From: Enoplolaimus lenunculus
Lineage: Eukaryota > Nematoda > Enoplea > Enoplida > Thoracostomopsidae
Direction of reading: 5' to 3'
Length of the DNA stretch: 64,000 nt
NCBI GenBank assembly: GCA_030248215.1
Contig: JASANG010002274.1
Location: 1-64,000, forward strand
The position numbers were made by a program, and so were the translations under genes. Below, piece by piece: positions 37,412-51,434 of the stretch. Numbering within the stretch: the stretch's first letter is position 1; every line of letters begins with the position of its first letter. A model generated the notes under the pieces. The model saw only the letters and a program-made list of their open reading frames with translations, was not told where the DNA came from and did not search any database.

Positions 37412-40400
37412 GATTAACGCTAATCCTTAATTCCGTGGGCACTTACAACTCATAGTTGGAAGTGCACCAAAGAATACACAAGCGAATTTGGATCTATTTT
37501 GTGGATATAACATTAAAAACAGTATGTCAAATTTTGATTCATTTTTACTTCTGCACCTTCATGGTACAGGAATGGCTTTTACAAAAAACTCTTTCATATT
37601 CTATCACTTAGAAATTTAGTACTAGAAACCAGACATCCACAAGCGATTGGGATATTTTAGCGATAGAGCATTAATCAGTATACTAGTCAGCCAGCTTTGC
37701 CCAATGCGCAAATATCAAATAAAATAAATGCAAATTTTCTTTTCACAGAACAATCATTTTTTGTGTTGTAAGAAAATGTTGTAAACAAAGCAATGCTGGA
37801 AAGTTGCCCAAAATACGTATGTGGGGCATTCCAGCTTTAGTATACAGATATGTCAAATTTCAAATGTATACTTTATGAAGTGCAAAAAATGTGGTTATGC
37901 AGAACAATTCATTGCCGTCTGGTTTTGGCTTTATTGAAAAAACTTTATATTTTTTTACAGAACATCGTGTTGTATTTGGTCAGCTACACAATCATGTTAA
38001 CCAAATAGCCATCGTTTGAAAGCCAAATGTTCAATTTTGTTTTGAATTAATATTCATAAAACGGCTTGTGGTATTTTGTTAATGTTTTTAACCTATGCAC
38101 CAAAAGTTACATTTGTAAATGACATTTTTACGGCTGCCACATATACTGCTCAATTTATACCGCACCCATTTTCAAAAATATATCTTGGTAAATGCACGCA
38201 ATTAACACGATGTTTTTAAACATTTAAAGGCTGACTGGGCTAATAATATTGTTTTACCCTGATGGTTGTTTGCGTATATTATTAATTTCAATGTAAGAGC
38301 TATTTTTAACCCCTTTTTCTTTGAGTTCATATGTTTTGATGACAAAACTTTGTGTATCTAATTCGTTTGGTAATGATGTGAAACTATATTTTACAAAATA
38401 CAAGAAACTGAAGACGACTCTATGGTTCAGCAGTGCAGTTTGTGGCTTCCGCAAAACGTTGCGTTCGCATGAAAGTTCCCAAAATGTAAGTGTTCTATTA
38501 GCCATTTATTATTTTTGTGTTCAAAAATTAACCTTTAAATTCTCAAACATAAAAGTTTGAGCTGAGTGAAGGTACACTAAGCCCTTAGCTAACATGTTTG
38601 GTGCGGGGCGGAAAAATTATTCTCAGCATAAGAAAAGAGTAAGTTTACATTCTAGATTACATTTTTTGCTTAGGCTAATAGGCTTAGGAATACGCTTTAC
38701 GCCCCGTAAAGTAACACTGGCCTAGAATTCTATGTTTTGAAGAATTTTTTCACCCCGCTGTGAGCCTACTTACTTACTATTCTAACAATTAGTGGTTGCC
38801 GGCTTGTAAGCAAATAAGCTAACTTCTAAATCTGTAATAATTTTTTAGAAAAAAATTAAGTCTCAACAACCCATTTCAGTAGTAATTTTTGCGTGCATTT
38901 TTAACCAAAAATCAAATGTTGAACAAATTCAATTTAAATCCAGTAGTATATTAAATATGATTTTCAGCGCATTTATTTCTTCTAAAGCGGCGGGCAGTTT
39001 CTCGGTTTAATTTTATCTGTCGTGTAAAATTGTTTTGTACTTTCCGTAAATGTGCACCGCCGGTAAATAAATCTTTTGTTAAATTTTAGCCAATCTTATT
39101 TGACAGATTTAATAGCAAAAGGATGCGGTGCGAGCACTCAAATATTCAAAAATTTCTAAACGCAAATTGATCAAAAAATATTTGGTCGTTTACGTCAAAA
39201 CATTTTCGACTAGTGTTCGAGTGAATCTGTGTCTATTGTTTGGTTTGAAACTTTTGTTAAAAACCGTTTCGAGGAAATGACTTTGCGTTCCGTCTGCGAG
39301 ATATGAAACCTTTGGGCACGGCCGAGAACGCATCGTTTGGCAGCGGAACTTGAGTCCATCGGAGAAAATTTATAATAAGCTTCTGCAGTGGGCAAATTTC
39401 TTAATTTTGTTTTCTATATGCATAATTACTTATGCAAAAAAAAATTGGCTTAAACAAGCCATGGGCATTGCAGCTGCGCCGCTTAGCGGCATACCTGCCG
39501 GCTTCCAATCAGATATAAAAATCCAATTTCCTGCGAACGCACTGTTGTGGCTTTGTTGATGTTTCGACTGATTGCGTTTACTTCAAACGGAATTAAAAGT
39601 TACGCCATTTTTTGCGATTTGCCATTTAAAACGAAAAACCATCAGCATCGTTGAATTATGGAGTTGCGTTGTGAGCTCGCAGACAAAGATACCATCATAG
39701 CAGTAATCGGTATTTTTTGTAATATTTGGTTTTAGATTTCACTGAATTCAAAAATATTTACTCGGAAAAGAATCATTTAGCATAATTACAGTTAGGAACG
39801 TAGGTATAACAGTTTTAGCGATGCATTGTATAGTTTTTGTAAGGTTAAAATGTTTCAAACAATGCTAAGAAGTGAAAAAGCTGTCTAATGGACTGAGAAG
39901 GGTGCAAAAGACTAGAGTAATGATTTTCGTGTAAAATATTGTGCTATTCTAGTCATATATATGAGCAGAAAGGTTGAAAACCACAAATTGAGGAGGTTGA
40001 CTTTTATTTAACCCCACGTCTACGCCGTTGTCGCTATTACTCGTTGTGAATTCACATATATATAGTTTGTTTCAGAACTGCCCTCATATAATGTTATGTG
40101 TCACTATTGATATTTTTGCTTCGGCATACTAAAGCACACGTTGGCATTGTTTTTTGGCATACTGCTAATTCGAATTAGGCCTTAAAAAGGTCAGCTTTTA
40201 CCAGTTTAGACCAGAAAACATAACGGGGCTAAATTCACTAAGCATCATGTTCTAAACTTCAAGCATACTTTGCTCATAATGTTTGTTTACTTAAACGGAT
40301 GCATTGCGATACTGTTTGGTTCTGGCTTGGACCAGAGGGAAAAATGGATGGTAATAATGTGTTGCCCGTTAGCCCAGCTTTAAAATTGTAGCTTTTGCTG

Positions 40401-40659
40401 CAGCGGCGTATTATACGTATTAGCTATCGTTTTGGCCCATGTAACTTTAAGGGTTGTATTTGTTTTTCACAGGATTGAAATTGACTAAGCGTATATATGC
40501 TTTAGACAAACTTTTTGCTTAGGCCTAGGCTGTAGGTATAGGCTTATCTTTGACACTGAGGATTAGACTTATAATTTACTCTTATGAATATGTTTACACA
40601 TTGTACTACTGTATCACACGTTGAAATAACATTGGCTAAACTTTTAAGCAAGATAGCAA

Positions 40660-40942
40660 CGTACCGCCGGTTTGACTCCGGCTTCGGGTCTGGCGGAAAA
40701 TTGACCGCCGGCTCCTGTTTGGGTAGAATTTCTGTTAAAATTCCAGCAATTTCGGTAGTGATATTTGGCATAATTTTTACAAAATTTATTTGTTTGTTGC
40801 GTTTTATTTTTACTTTTGGTGCAATTTGTAGTAAAAAAATTGCCGAAGTTTTGTAAACAACAAAATGTAAAACCAAAAGATGTATCAACACCTTACAGAT
40901 ATTTGTTAATATTTATTTTAACCGCATAGTTTCGCCGGGTGC
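40660..40942. mobile_element. hAT-like MITE (CAGGGTGC family), diverged
   Basis: Near the left are CCGCCGGTTTGACTCCGG and GACCGCCGGCTCC. The right end is CGCCGGGTGCAG. The AT-rich middle (TTTCGGTAGTGATATTTGGC, then AATTTATTTG) follows the reverse orientation of 22440-22790. The true left terminus is not clear. Confidence 0.55.
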
Positions 40943-41671
40943 AGTGGCTCGGACTTGGAGGCCCTTATGATATAAGCCCAAATCGTGATTTGATTATATA
41001 TTTCCGTCATTTCGCAAATATATTATTGATAGAATCTTTATAGTTTCGCTGCATATTCGGTACTGGCTGGCTTACCACTCATTTTAATATATACGTCTTG
41101 ACGTCTCGTTGGTAAAAAATACTCACAAGCGAAGCGAATGAAAAGCTAGTCACATGTTTAAACTAACCAAGGAGCAGATTTTTCAAGTATCCGTCTGGAA
41201 AAAGTCTTTGTAAAATATTCTGTACCACTGGGGGGTATGACCCCGTTGCCCACCCTCTGGCTACTCCCCTACATCGCCAGCTCTGAGACGACCTATGACC
41301 TGAGTGATCCACGATCCGTAAACAAAGTTAACATTTAAAATTTGATTTGGCGTTGAATCGCATTACAGTAGCACTGAAAATATTTGTCACATCGGTCCAA
41401 TTATCGACGCATGTTATATCATAACCCATCAAACTTCTGTAAATTATGGCTTGTAATTCATGAACTTTGTGCACTAATTTCAGGCCCCTAAATGTCGGGT
41501 TTCTGAAAATTCATATTTTAATTCAGAAAATGAACAGCGGTGCTGAGAAACTCATATCTTTAATAAAACATTTTAAAAGTCGGGCGATTTTGGTCAAACA
41601 CCGGCTGTAGAGAATAGCCAAAAACACCCAAACTATTTTGATTGTACGTCTTCGTAGCAAAGATGCCAATG

Positions 41672-41758
41672 CATATATATATTATATATATTATATATAT
41701 TTATATATATATATATAAATATATTATATATATTTATATATATTTATATATATATATA
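41672..41758. repeat. AT microsatellite
   Basis: Uninterrupted TA-rich dinucleotide repeat with ATATATTATATATA and TTATATATATAT variants. The Tyr/Ile-rich open frame across it is a repeat by-product. Confidence 0.95.
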
Positions 41759-44700
41759 AAACTTTTTGTCGTAGTATTATTGATAATTAAGTTTCTTAAT
41801 AAGCTAAAAGGATTCGAATTGTGATGATTGTTCGAACGACGTACTAGGAAACTTCATACAGCTATGCCTGCATGGGTAAAAGTCGACTGTGTGATTTCTA
41901 AACATAAAATATTAGACATTTTCACTCGACACGAGCGTACAAGTCTGTTGTTGGAAACATTTTATTTAACACGTTAAACAGCTTTTATAATGCGAGTTCA
42001 TTGCAGGCTCTTAAGAATGAAAGATACGCGGCGTGAACGCAATTCGGGATAGTGAGTGAATTGCGCTGTAGTTACAAAGCAACCAGCTGTCTAATTGCAG
42101 TTAATTGATATCCGGCTTGATATAAAGCCTACCCACCGGCTCCAGCAGAAAATCGACCTGATTTAAAAATTAATAAATATTTAGTGCAACTTATTACAAA
42201 AGCTAGAAATATTATAAATATTCAAGCATGGATATAGTAGCAATAAAATAAGTAAAAAATATTTAATTTTGGTCGAATACGTTAACCTGCGCTAGCGGTT
42301 TATAATAACCTAATACTATTTACTTTTGAGGTGAAACCACATTTTTTGACGGTTGCATGCGAAGCGTAAAATAGTAAAAAAAGTTGTTAAAGCAATTGAG
42401 CGATAATCCAAACCTGTATTTTAGAACTAAATTTCAACACAAAATTTTGGTTTTGATACATGTTAATGGTCTATGGCTTGGGTATCCACGTTTAATATCA
42501 AGTGATTTTAATAGAGACGTTTCACTAAACAATGCAAATTATATGCAAAAAAATGAAACGGTTCGCTGTTACACCCCAGTACCTCTTGCTTATTGGTAAA
42601 CCCTAGTTGAAAATAACCATTTTACATTTGAAAATAACCCAAGTTTTTACAACAGCTGCGAACCGTGTGAACGCATTCAGCTCAATCTATGAGTAGTTTT
42701 CAAAGAAAAACTTTCAAAATTTCATAGTGTACATTAGACTTGTTTGTGGCGATAGTTATTTTGATCGAGTGAACTAACGTTTTAGTCACTTAGTATCGCC
42801 AATAGAATTACTATACAATTAGTTTAAACTATTTACTCTACACTATGTGGTATATTGTATCAATTAAGGTGTATAGTAGGTTCATATTATTGGTATAATG
42901 ACCTGTATTAGGCGGCGCGGTCACAATGGTGATAACAGGGAATAGACAAAGCGACTGGATCGAGGAAATATGCTTGAAATTTTTGGAAAGACAATGAAAA
43001 GCACTTTGAGAGGCTTTAGAATAAGCTGATAGATTTTGGAGCCTAGAAACGGTCGGTCGATCGCTCGCCGAATTTTTTTAAATTGAAATCTTGCTTTCTA
43101 GAGATGTAATCCTGTCTAGGGCTAATATATTTTTAGTTTTTAGGGACTGAACTAGTGCATGCAAATTTGTGTTAATAGTATATTTAATTAAAATCTATGG
43201 TAAGTTTTGAAATGGCTTGAAATTGTACTAAATTTAAACATAAGTTTGACAAAAAAAATGAAATTAGATGTAAAGTTTATATTACCGTACAAATAAGGTA
43301 TGAAGAATAAGCTAATGGAGATATAATAGGGGCGTGTAAAATTTTGTGTTGGTTTATGCAAGTCGGTTGTAGTAGGGAAAATTAATGATAAAGATGTGAA
43401 ACATAATATTTAAAATTTTACTTTATGTCAATATCCAAACTATTACTAAATTTTATGAGCTCCCGAAACGCGGTTGTCTGACCCTTATGAATTGGTCCCC
43501 TTCGGTTTATTGAGTGAAAAACATATCTGTTATGCATCAAAAATTCGTATACAGATGCTTTACGGAATTTAACGCTTCAAGTTTGCAGGCTAAAAAGAAA
43601 GTGATTTCGTCCACGAACATTATCTGTGCCGCTTGCTTATTCAGCTCAGCTATCCAAACGGCTACTTCTTCTCTTGGTACAGGGTTGCCCGCCGGCCAGT
43701 ACCAGCTGTCGACAATTGAATTTTACCGAACTGACTTTGGCTAGATCGTGAGGGTTTTAGCTTCTGGAGCGCAAGAAATTTTTTTACTTTGTAGACTTAG
43801 GCTTTAAATTCTCAACAGCATATGTATATTATTTTTCGATGCATAGCGGCTATGTTTATCCGCTCAATAAACTATAGATGTCCAATTCATAACGGTCACA
43901 ACCCAATAGTTTCAGGAGCTCCAATAATTGTGTTTGCAATTTTGGACGGTGACATTGTTGTTTTTCTGTTTGTATCATTTTACCGCGCCATCCCTGTTGT
44001 TACCGTTCGGATGTGTTGAGTACAAAATTCGGGTATTTTTCTTTTTGCGATTTCGAATTGCTCGAATTCTGGTTATTGTTATCGACCTGTGCCAAACTTT
44101 TCGGGTACTAACGGTCCCGTTTTTATTTTTTTATTATTCAACCACACTGTTTTATGAAAAATTTCTATTTCCCCACACTTCTATTATTGATTTTAGCCGT
44201 CGGAAAAAGTTTATCTACTGCAGTGGTCCGTAGTTTTAGCCTAGGGCAGGAATACGCTAGGATATGAGTCTTCAAGTCCCGAGCAGCATCGTTGCTGCTC
44301 AGCAATGAAGTAAACCGTAAGGGAAGCCTGCCACCGATGGATGGTGAAGTCTTTGGCCGGAGTTACCAACCTTATGTGATGGAGTAAAAAATGTCATGTG
44401 TTTATTTTTACTGTGCGGAGTAAAATCCTATACTATGATATGTATGGTGTCTTTGTACAACGATAAAAATTTTCTAACATTTTTGTGTTGCAGATGCAAT
44501 GTTACTGAGTCTTGTGGAAATACTTAACTCTTTAAAGCTTTTAGTGTATACTAAGCATTTTCAATAGTTTTTTAAATGCCTGTAAAATTAAATTATTTTT
44601 AAAGTAAATGGTAAAATTCTGGGCCAGCGAACCCAGGGCCAGCGAACCCAACATTTTTGTTGAATGGCGAGATCTTTTTGCTCTTGCAGCCCTGCGCATA

Positions 44701-46939
44701 AGGTAAACCACCTCGTTTTTCAAATCATAGCTTTAGAGCAATGCAATTAGCTGCAACAGTATTTTGTAATAACTTTGTGACCAATATAAACGTGCATATG
44801 TTCGGTTTATGACGTATAAAGACGGGCTTGTAGCGTTCTAAATTAGTCCCATTGCTTCAATGGTCAAATAAGCTCAATTATTCGGCTTGCGTCCAGTGTA
44901 ACGGCCTGCACATTAAGAGACATAGAGACTGCGGAACTTGGAGACAAATTTTAAAGGCTAGTAGGATTAGGCTTAGGAGTGAGTAGGCTTATGTTTGGGC
45001 GTTGCCATCGGCTTAAACTAAAAGTTTAAATCTAGGTTTATGCTTAGTAGGCCGGTTCCTAATGTTTGGATACAGCGTTGGGTCTTATAACAGGTTGGCT
45101 CTGTAAATACATTAACTTTTAACTTTATATACCTACCTGTATACAAACTGCTAAGAAAAGCAAAGGGGGTGAAACGGCATCGTTTTGTACATAGCTGCCG
45201 GTACTAATGCCATTGTCATAGTAACCGTTTGAAGACTACTTTATCACGACTTTCTACACGGTTCAAGAGCATCGTACAAAGTAAAGCTCGTTTGATATGT
45301 TTCTTTGTTTGACGATGGCGATAACACGCATTAACGCTTGCAGATGAACATTGGAATTTTACTTGTTAAGGTCTTCCCCGATCAAAACGCTATTACTATT
45401 TAGATAGTATATACTGTGGTATGGGCTCTTTTAGAAACAGAACATCGATAAAAATTGACGGAGTGTCTAAAAGAATGTGTACAAATAGCCTGAGCTAATA
45501 ATGGCAACATTAAATAGAATATTAAATGTTTTGCACGAAATTTCACTTGAGGTATTTTTCATACTTAAATTCCATATACGAAATTATCACTGGTGTGGTA
45601 ATGGGAAACTGAACAAGTACCTAAATTGTCGGTCAGCGCTAATAACTAATTCTTCTTTATTTATCTTTGCATATGTTAGGTCGCTGCTGAATAGGGCACA
45701 ATTAATGGGTTGAATTAAGGCGCTACGCTACTCCTACGGGCACTTACGCCTTCTTCGACAAGAAATTTATCAACTCTATTAAAAAATTCGATGTTGGGAA
45801 AAAATTTTGCCATTTTAAATCTCTCCTTCCAAGTATTAACAATTCTTGTGTTACGGTTACGAGTCTGCTGCTCGATTCAAAAGCGTAAAATATGGTTAAA
45901 AACGGATGGACCAGAATAGATAAATTTGTAATAGTTCATCACGGCGAAACAAGATTAAAAATTCAAATGGTTTAAGACAAAACTGCGCTATTTTTCCTCT
46001 TGGGCGCAACTAGAATATTGGGTAAAGTTGTGCATCTGGCGAAATTTTAAATGAAGTTTAAAATAGAAGTAAATTTGTCAATATTTTATTCTGCTACTAA
46101 ATATTTGTTTACGAAATTCAGTGAGGTTCAGCTTTCCCACCGTCTTGCATATACACGACTGTTACCTATTTATAACCAGTTTACTTGTGCCTTTTTACCG
46201 GCTGAAATTTATGAATGAACTTGAAAGTAGTTAATAATTTAATATGCGGTAAGAAACCGTTGCGGCCGCAGTTTGCCTGTGTGAAAGCTTTGTTTCGACT
46301 GACCGTGGGATAAATTGTTGAGTTGAGTTAAATGGCAAATTTTAAGTTCGGTTTCAGGTCGATCAGATCAGATGGGGTTGGAATTTTACTTATACCAAAT
46401 ACTCAATATGAGCCCGTTATAGAGCTATTGTTTTGATTGGCGAATTCAATTTTATTTGTTTATTAAATATCGTTTTAAATGAAACACAGAATGGCAAAAC
46501 GCTTTAATATAGTATGAAATACCCTTTAATTTCGATTGTTGAACGCTTTGTTATCAATGAGCGTCTGATAAGGTACGGAAATTTCCGTTTTTGTTGATTA
46601 AGTTAGGCAAAGAAAATCGCCTATGGTTAGGCCGAAACTTATAATCAGCATAAGGTTTTGAAGCGCCAATACTTACATTACAGAACATATATATTTAGAT
46701 ATGACAGTAATTAATTCTAGTTTGATCGCATCCAAAATTGTAATTTGTACAAATGTTATCATTTGAACTATTTGGTCGTAAAATCGTTTTTGTACCAATT
46801 TTTATATCTTGTGGTTTTGTTCGAATTAAATTTTTCAGTAGTTAATATATTGGATGGGACTCAAAATGACTATTAAACTCGAACTCGGATTGCACTTTGG
46901 AGCCATATTCTGTGTTGTGTTGTAACAAAAACTTGTGCG

Positions 46940-47188
46940 ATAATGTAAGGTTATACTTAGGAATGTACTTTTAAAACTTAAGTACGCTTTAAAGTTTCGA
47001 ACTGAACTTTATTTGGTCCTCGAGTTATTTATGCATTATAATTAGTAATAATTGAAATTTATGGTCTGTAATTAGGATTTAAGGACTCTATCCGCTTACA
47101 GACTCTTTTTAAGAATACGGACTCCTATTGACTGGTACTCAAAGTGGGGACCCCCTCTTATGACCCCGTCTTATTCGGGTCACTACAG
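46940..47188. mobile_element. CTGTAGTGACCCG family element, left-truncated
   Basis: The right end CTTATTCGGGTCACTACAG matches the terminus of 21830-22149. Inner blocks TTAAGTACGCTTTAAAGTTT, ACTCTATCCGCTTACAGACTC and GTGGGGACCCCC are shared. The left terminal repeat is missing. Confidence 0.7.
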
Positions 47189-48553
47189 TTGTGACAATAT
47201 GGGCTAGAAAAATTTGAGAATATTAGGTTACGTTTGAAGTAAACTTTAAGACACCAGCAAAACACAACCTTGAATACTAGGATGTACAGTGTTTCTATGC
47301 TAACGATTTGGCGATAAATTCTACACACATTTGAAAATACGGGCATTAGGTTTCTAATCAACTTTCAGGCCCCTACGATTCCTAGTTGTCGTTTTAAATT
47401 TTATATTTTGTTTTCCCGGACACGGAAACGTTGCATACAAAGCCTAAAACATTGATTAATGTTTCGATACTAACTTTAATTGCCTCAACAAGCTTTCATG
47501 TTAATTTTAATTGGAAATATGCTTATGCCGTAAACCGCCGTATGCAGATATTAAAGCCGTTGTTTTTGTTTCTTGTGTGCCCATTGGCCAGTGAAATGGA
47601 ACCTTGCCCAGTTTCAACTAAGTAAATACGTCTTTTCTCTAAGACTATATTATGAGGTATTTTCAATTTAGAAAGTAATAAATAGAAGCTAACAGAGGTT
47701 AACGAGTATGGTTCTCGTTTTCAAATGACCATGGCTTTTGAAATGAAACAGTAAGCTTTAGCTTTGCCTATTTAACACTATATTTGTAAAATAACGTTTA
47801 ATTAGATTAATGCTAACTAAGAACACGCTTATAGGTGATTTCTTTACAAATTCTGTTCACACGTGCATATTTGTTTCAGCAAAAATTTTCACGTTCAACT
47901 TCCGTGGTGTAATTTTGGTCTCAGAACAGTTTTTTGAAGTACTTGCAAATGTAAATAATTCACTGAAAACGTAGTTTACTTTGTGCGTGCACAAAATGTT
48001 GCAATTCGCTTGCAATTATCTGCATTTTTATTGGCAAATCTCAAATCTAGCTGCTGAGCGATTTTAAACTATTCAGACGATTTCGTTTTAAGAACAAATT
48101 TTGAATTAATGCAATTATTACACTTTTGGATATTTTTCCGTCTACACAGAGGCTGATTGGATTTAATAATTTGCATTCTTCATTTACCACAATTATATTT
48201 TGAAAAATTTGAACGTTTTTTTCAAATCAAGAAATTTTTACCAAATTTTTTTCAAGTGTGAATATTTCTTGCAGATGAAACTTATAAATTGTTCGCTGTA
48301 ATGCAAGAAATGGATTGAATACGCATGAACAGCCTTGTGAATCGAATTATCATTGGTTGCGCTGATAATATATACCTGATGGTTGATATTTACTGCAGTT
48401 GCCTGCATTTTTTTGATAAATTTTATGTCAAGATTCAAATTGAAAATGATATTTTTACAAACATTTGCAGCTACAAGTTTTTGCTGCAAAAACTTTACAC
48501 GTGTGAATAAGACTTTATTTCAGCGGAATTTTATCATCGTGTTATCAAAAGTA

Positions 48554-48804
48554 CACTGCAAATTCCAATGAGTTGATTAATCAATTTATCTAGCGAGTTA
48601 CTTATTTCTGAATTAATATCAGTAAACATTAACTCACTCTGAGTTGAGTTGATTCTGACTCTGAGTGGCGTTGCCACTGATGAGTTGATTAATTAACTCA
48701 GAATGAATTGAATCAACTCAAATTTCTGAGTTCTGATAGTCCTAACTCAGACTGAATGATTCAACTCATTCTGAGTTAAAATCAACTCACTGAAATTTAC
48801 AGTG
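48554..48804 (+). mobile_element. MITE rich in GAGTTGATT motifs, copy 1
   Basis: The left end CACTGCAAATTCCAATGAG and the right end CTCACTGAAATTTACAGTG are inverted repeats, with TA on both sides (TSD candidate). The interior is filled with ACTCAG and GAGTTGATT motifs on both strands, so a transcript would fold strongly. The copy at 52427-52656 matches over its whole length in reverse orientation. No coding capacity. Confidence 0.85.
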
Positions 48805-50379
48805 TATTATTAAATTGACCACTAGCGGTCGCAAACGTAAGACAATTTATTACCCGGTGAGTTTCAAAATTTTAGTCGAAAAAGATTAATTAATGCGACC
48901 GATAATAAATGCGAGGGATTATGGGACTTTAAGTAAAGTCTATAATGCATTTTTTAAAACTTTTACGATGTTTATAAAAGTTCACACGGTCGCGAATTTT
49001 TTTTCGCTTCTAAAAAGTATCTCAAACATTAATAATTCAGGATTATTTAGAGATATAGTTGATCTGCGTTACAAGGATTGTTGGTAGGAAACAAAGCGAA
49101 ATGTGCATCATTTCATCCGACGTTTGGTTAAACCTTTAAAATAGCCAGTGGTGCCACACGCGTCCCCTGGTCTAAAATTTCTGGTTCCGCATTGCGTAGA
49201 AAAGCTCGTAAACAAACCGAGCGAAAAGCCAAACGAAATATTAGTACTAAATTTAGTAAAGGATCTCGTTTTAGAGCACTGTTGTTGATGGCATGGTCTG
49301 GGTGGGCCATATGATCTGCCAATGAATCAGGTTCTAGTATATTTTTAACGCATAGTTTCGCTTGAACGTTGCGTTGTTTTCAATTTAAAATCAATTGTTT
49401 TTACTAACGTCAGCAAAGGTATTAGCTAAGTAACTTTGTCATTGTAAGATTCTAGAATGCCAGTCGCCGTCTTTTAAGCATTTGGTATAATTATTGTGAC
49501 TCAAGAGTACTTTGTCTCGCGTATAAGTGGAAATATTTGAAAACACATTTCGCTTGAATGGAATAATGTTATTGTGCGACGAAGAAATTATTTAGCAGTA
49601 TTAATTTGTTTAGCTTAGACCTAACACCAGCTGCTAGGTGAGACAAACGCCTAACCAAGTTTATATTAATTTTTTCAATCATGAAAAACACACCGTATAA
49701 AAGCCGATGTGCGTCGCTCAACTGAGCGTATACTAGAGATCGATAGAGGGTATATATTCCGTCTATAAATTTCTGGCGAATAAAATACTCTTAACTGGCT
49801 AATAACTTTTGGCATACTATGAAACAAAAAAATTTTACTTTGCAATCAGGTTATACCGTCTCGGAATAAAATCCTGGCTACGCCCCTGGAAATAACATGT
49901 ATTGTTCTGTCTTCAGTGACGCTTCAGTAATATTTTAGGTATAATAACGATTGAGCAATATTTTCTGAGCAATAAGTATTAATAAAATGGTATTTTAACT
50001 AAAAAAACCAAGCCTAGGTAGGTTTATAAGGACAGATATTGTGGCAGACGACATGAAATTTGGTATTTACTGTTTTCTAAAATTTGCAGCAATTTTCAAA
50101 CTATAAAAAACAATAGCGAGAGTGGCAGAAGTGTCTTGACATAGAAATGCAATAATTTTATTGGGTTCGCTATACCGTGCGATGTGAATTCAGTATATCT
50201 GGCCATACCAGCACAGCGATCCATACATAAATCGTTAGCAAAGTTTTAGCATTCTACGAGCAGGTCTATACGTGTAACAGCGTAACATTGGTTGAGGAAG
50301 GAAAAATTAGTCTGTAGAGAAAAGTGATGATTTCAAATGATTTAATACATGCGGGCAAGGACTGCTCTTTGGTTGGGCA

Positions 50380-50585
50380 CACTAGCGGATCCAGAGAGGG
50401 AAGTAGGGGGCGTACGCCCCTATATCAGGTTTGTTTGTGTTAAACTGGTATGGTCACCCAATACCTTACAATTTTTCGCGCTCAGAAAATTTTTTGATGG
50501 TAAAATGATGAGGTCCCTTCCTTACAATTTTTGCGTTGCATAACATTTCCCAGTCCCCCGTCAGAAATTTTTGGATCCGCCTCTG
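50380..50585. mobile_element. hAT-like MITE (GGCGGATCCA family), diverged
   Basis: CACTAGCGGATCCAGAG at the left and TTGGATCCGCCTCTG at the right are inverted repeats. The interior has GTAGGGGGCGTACGCCCC near the left and CCCAGTCCCCCGTC near the right. The flanking 8-mers agree only partly, so it is older than 31384-31554. Confidence 0.75.
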
Positions 50586-50848
50586 GTTTGCAAAGCTTTA
50601 TTAAGGATGACGATGAACTCTCTGACCTTTCTCTGGCTATGGACCTGTTATCCCTGGTTACCAGCAAGCTAGAATTTACTCTACATGGTGTAAATGTCGG
50701 ATTTAGTATGTATTTAACAATTTTGAATTTTGTAATAGCACTATCGTGTAAATGTTACTAAAATAACCTACAACAACATTGTCTCTGCAACGGCTACGTT
50801 ATACCAGCCTCCAACCTATTCGATTAGTTCCTCTTGTAGGGTATATAT

Positions 50849-51049
50849 CAGGGTACGACCGGACGTCTGCCTCCGGCTCCGGTGCCGGCAGAAAATCGGC
50901 CTCCGGCTCCGGTTCAGGTAGAATTTTTGAAGGATGTTCTGGCAATTTCGGTAATAAAATTATGCATAATTTTGCAAAATTTATCTGTTTAGCGCGTTTC
51001 GTTTTACTTTTGTCACAATTTTCAGCAAAGAATTTCCGAAATATTGATA
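50849..51049. mobile_element. hAT-like MITE (CAGGGTGC family), interrupted by another element
   Basis: It begins CAGGGTACGACCGGACG, followed by GCCTCCGGCTCCGG twice. The AT-rich body (ATTTTGCAAAATTTATCTG, then TTAGCGCGTTTCG) matches 22440-22790 in reverse orientation. It is cut at about 51049, where the element 51050-51230 begins. I could not find its other end beyond 51230. Confidence 0.7.
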
Positions 51050-51230
51050 CTGTAGTGACTCGAATAAGAGGGGTGGGCTGATGTTTATTTGGCCTCTGCA
51101 GACGGCACCCCCTGTTATTCGGGGACTCTATCCGATTACGGATTCTTATTAGGAATAAGGACTCCTATTCTTTGGGATTCAAAATGGTGACCCCCCTCTT
51201 ATTATTCCCATCTAATTCGGGAAACTATTG
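51050..51230. mobile_element. CTGTAGTGACCCG family element, internally deleted
   Basis: Left end CTGTAGTGACTCGAATAAG, right end TAATTCGGGAAACTATTG (diverged). The blocks GGACTCTATCCGATTACGG and AAGGACTCCTATTC match the longer copies, but the middle AT-rich part is absent. It abuts the broken MITE on its left, indicating nested or later insertion. Confidence 0.7.
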
Positions 51231-51434
51231 TGCCGATGTCGGAAAATTTTATAACACACATAACCGATAGTAACATGCTAGTGGCGTAATAAGGTCTAAA
51301 AATCTCATGGAGGGGCATGCAAGACCTGTTTTACAAATGTACTTTGATCAATCCAAAGCAATTTTGAACACGTGAAAAATACAAATGCCTACATTTTTCA
51401 CTCCAGTTGCCGTCGTGTTTCCTGCAGTACACGT

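Larger units (their letters stand above)
37420..46930. other. Gene-poor stretch with repeats
   Basis: No gene could be supported in this 9.5 kb. TTAGGC-type repeat fragments lie near 38665, 40515 and 44955-45050. A GC-balanced block at 44225-44370 (GTTGCTGCTCAGCAATG, then GGAAGCCTGCCACC) stands out from the AT-rich background, but I could not assign it to an RNA or repeat class. Confidence 0.4.

Noticed and set aside
41642-41824. Tyr/Ile-rich open frame
   Set aside because: It is the translation of the AT microsatellite.
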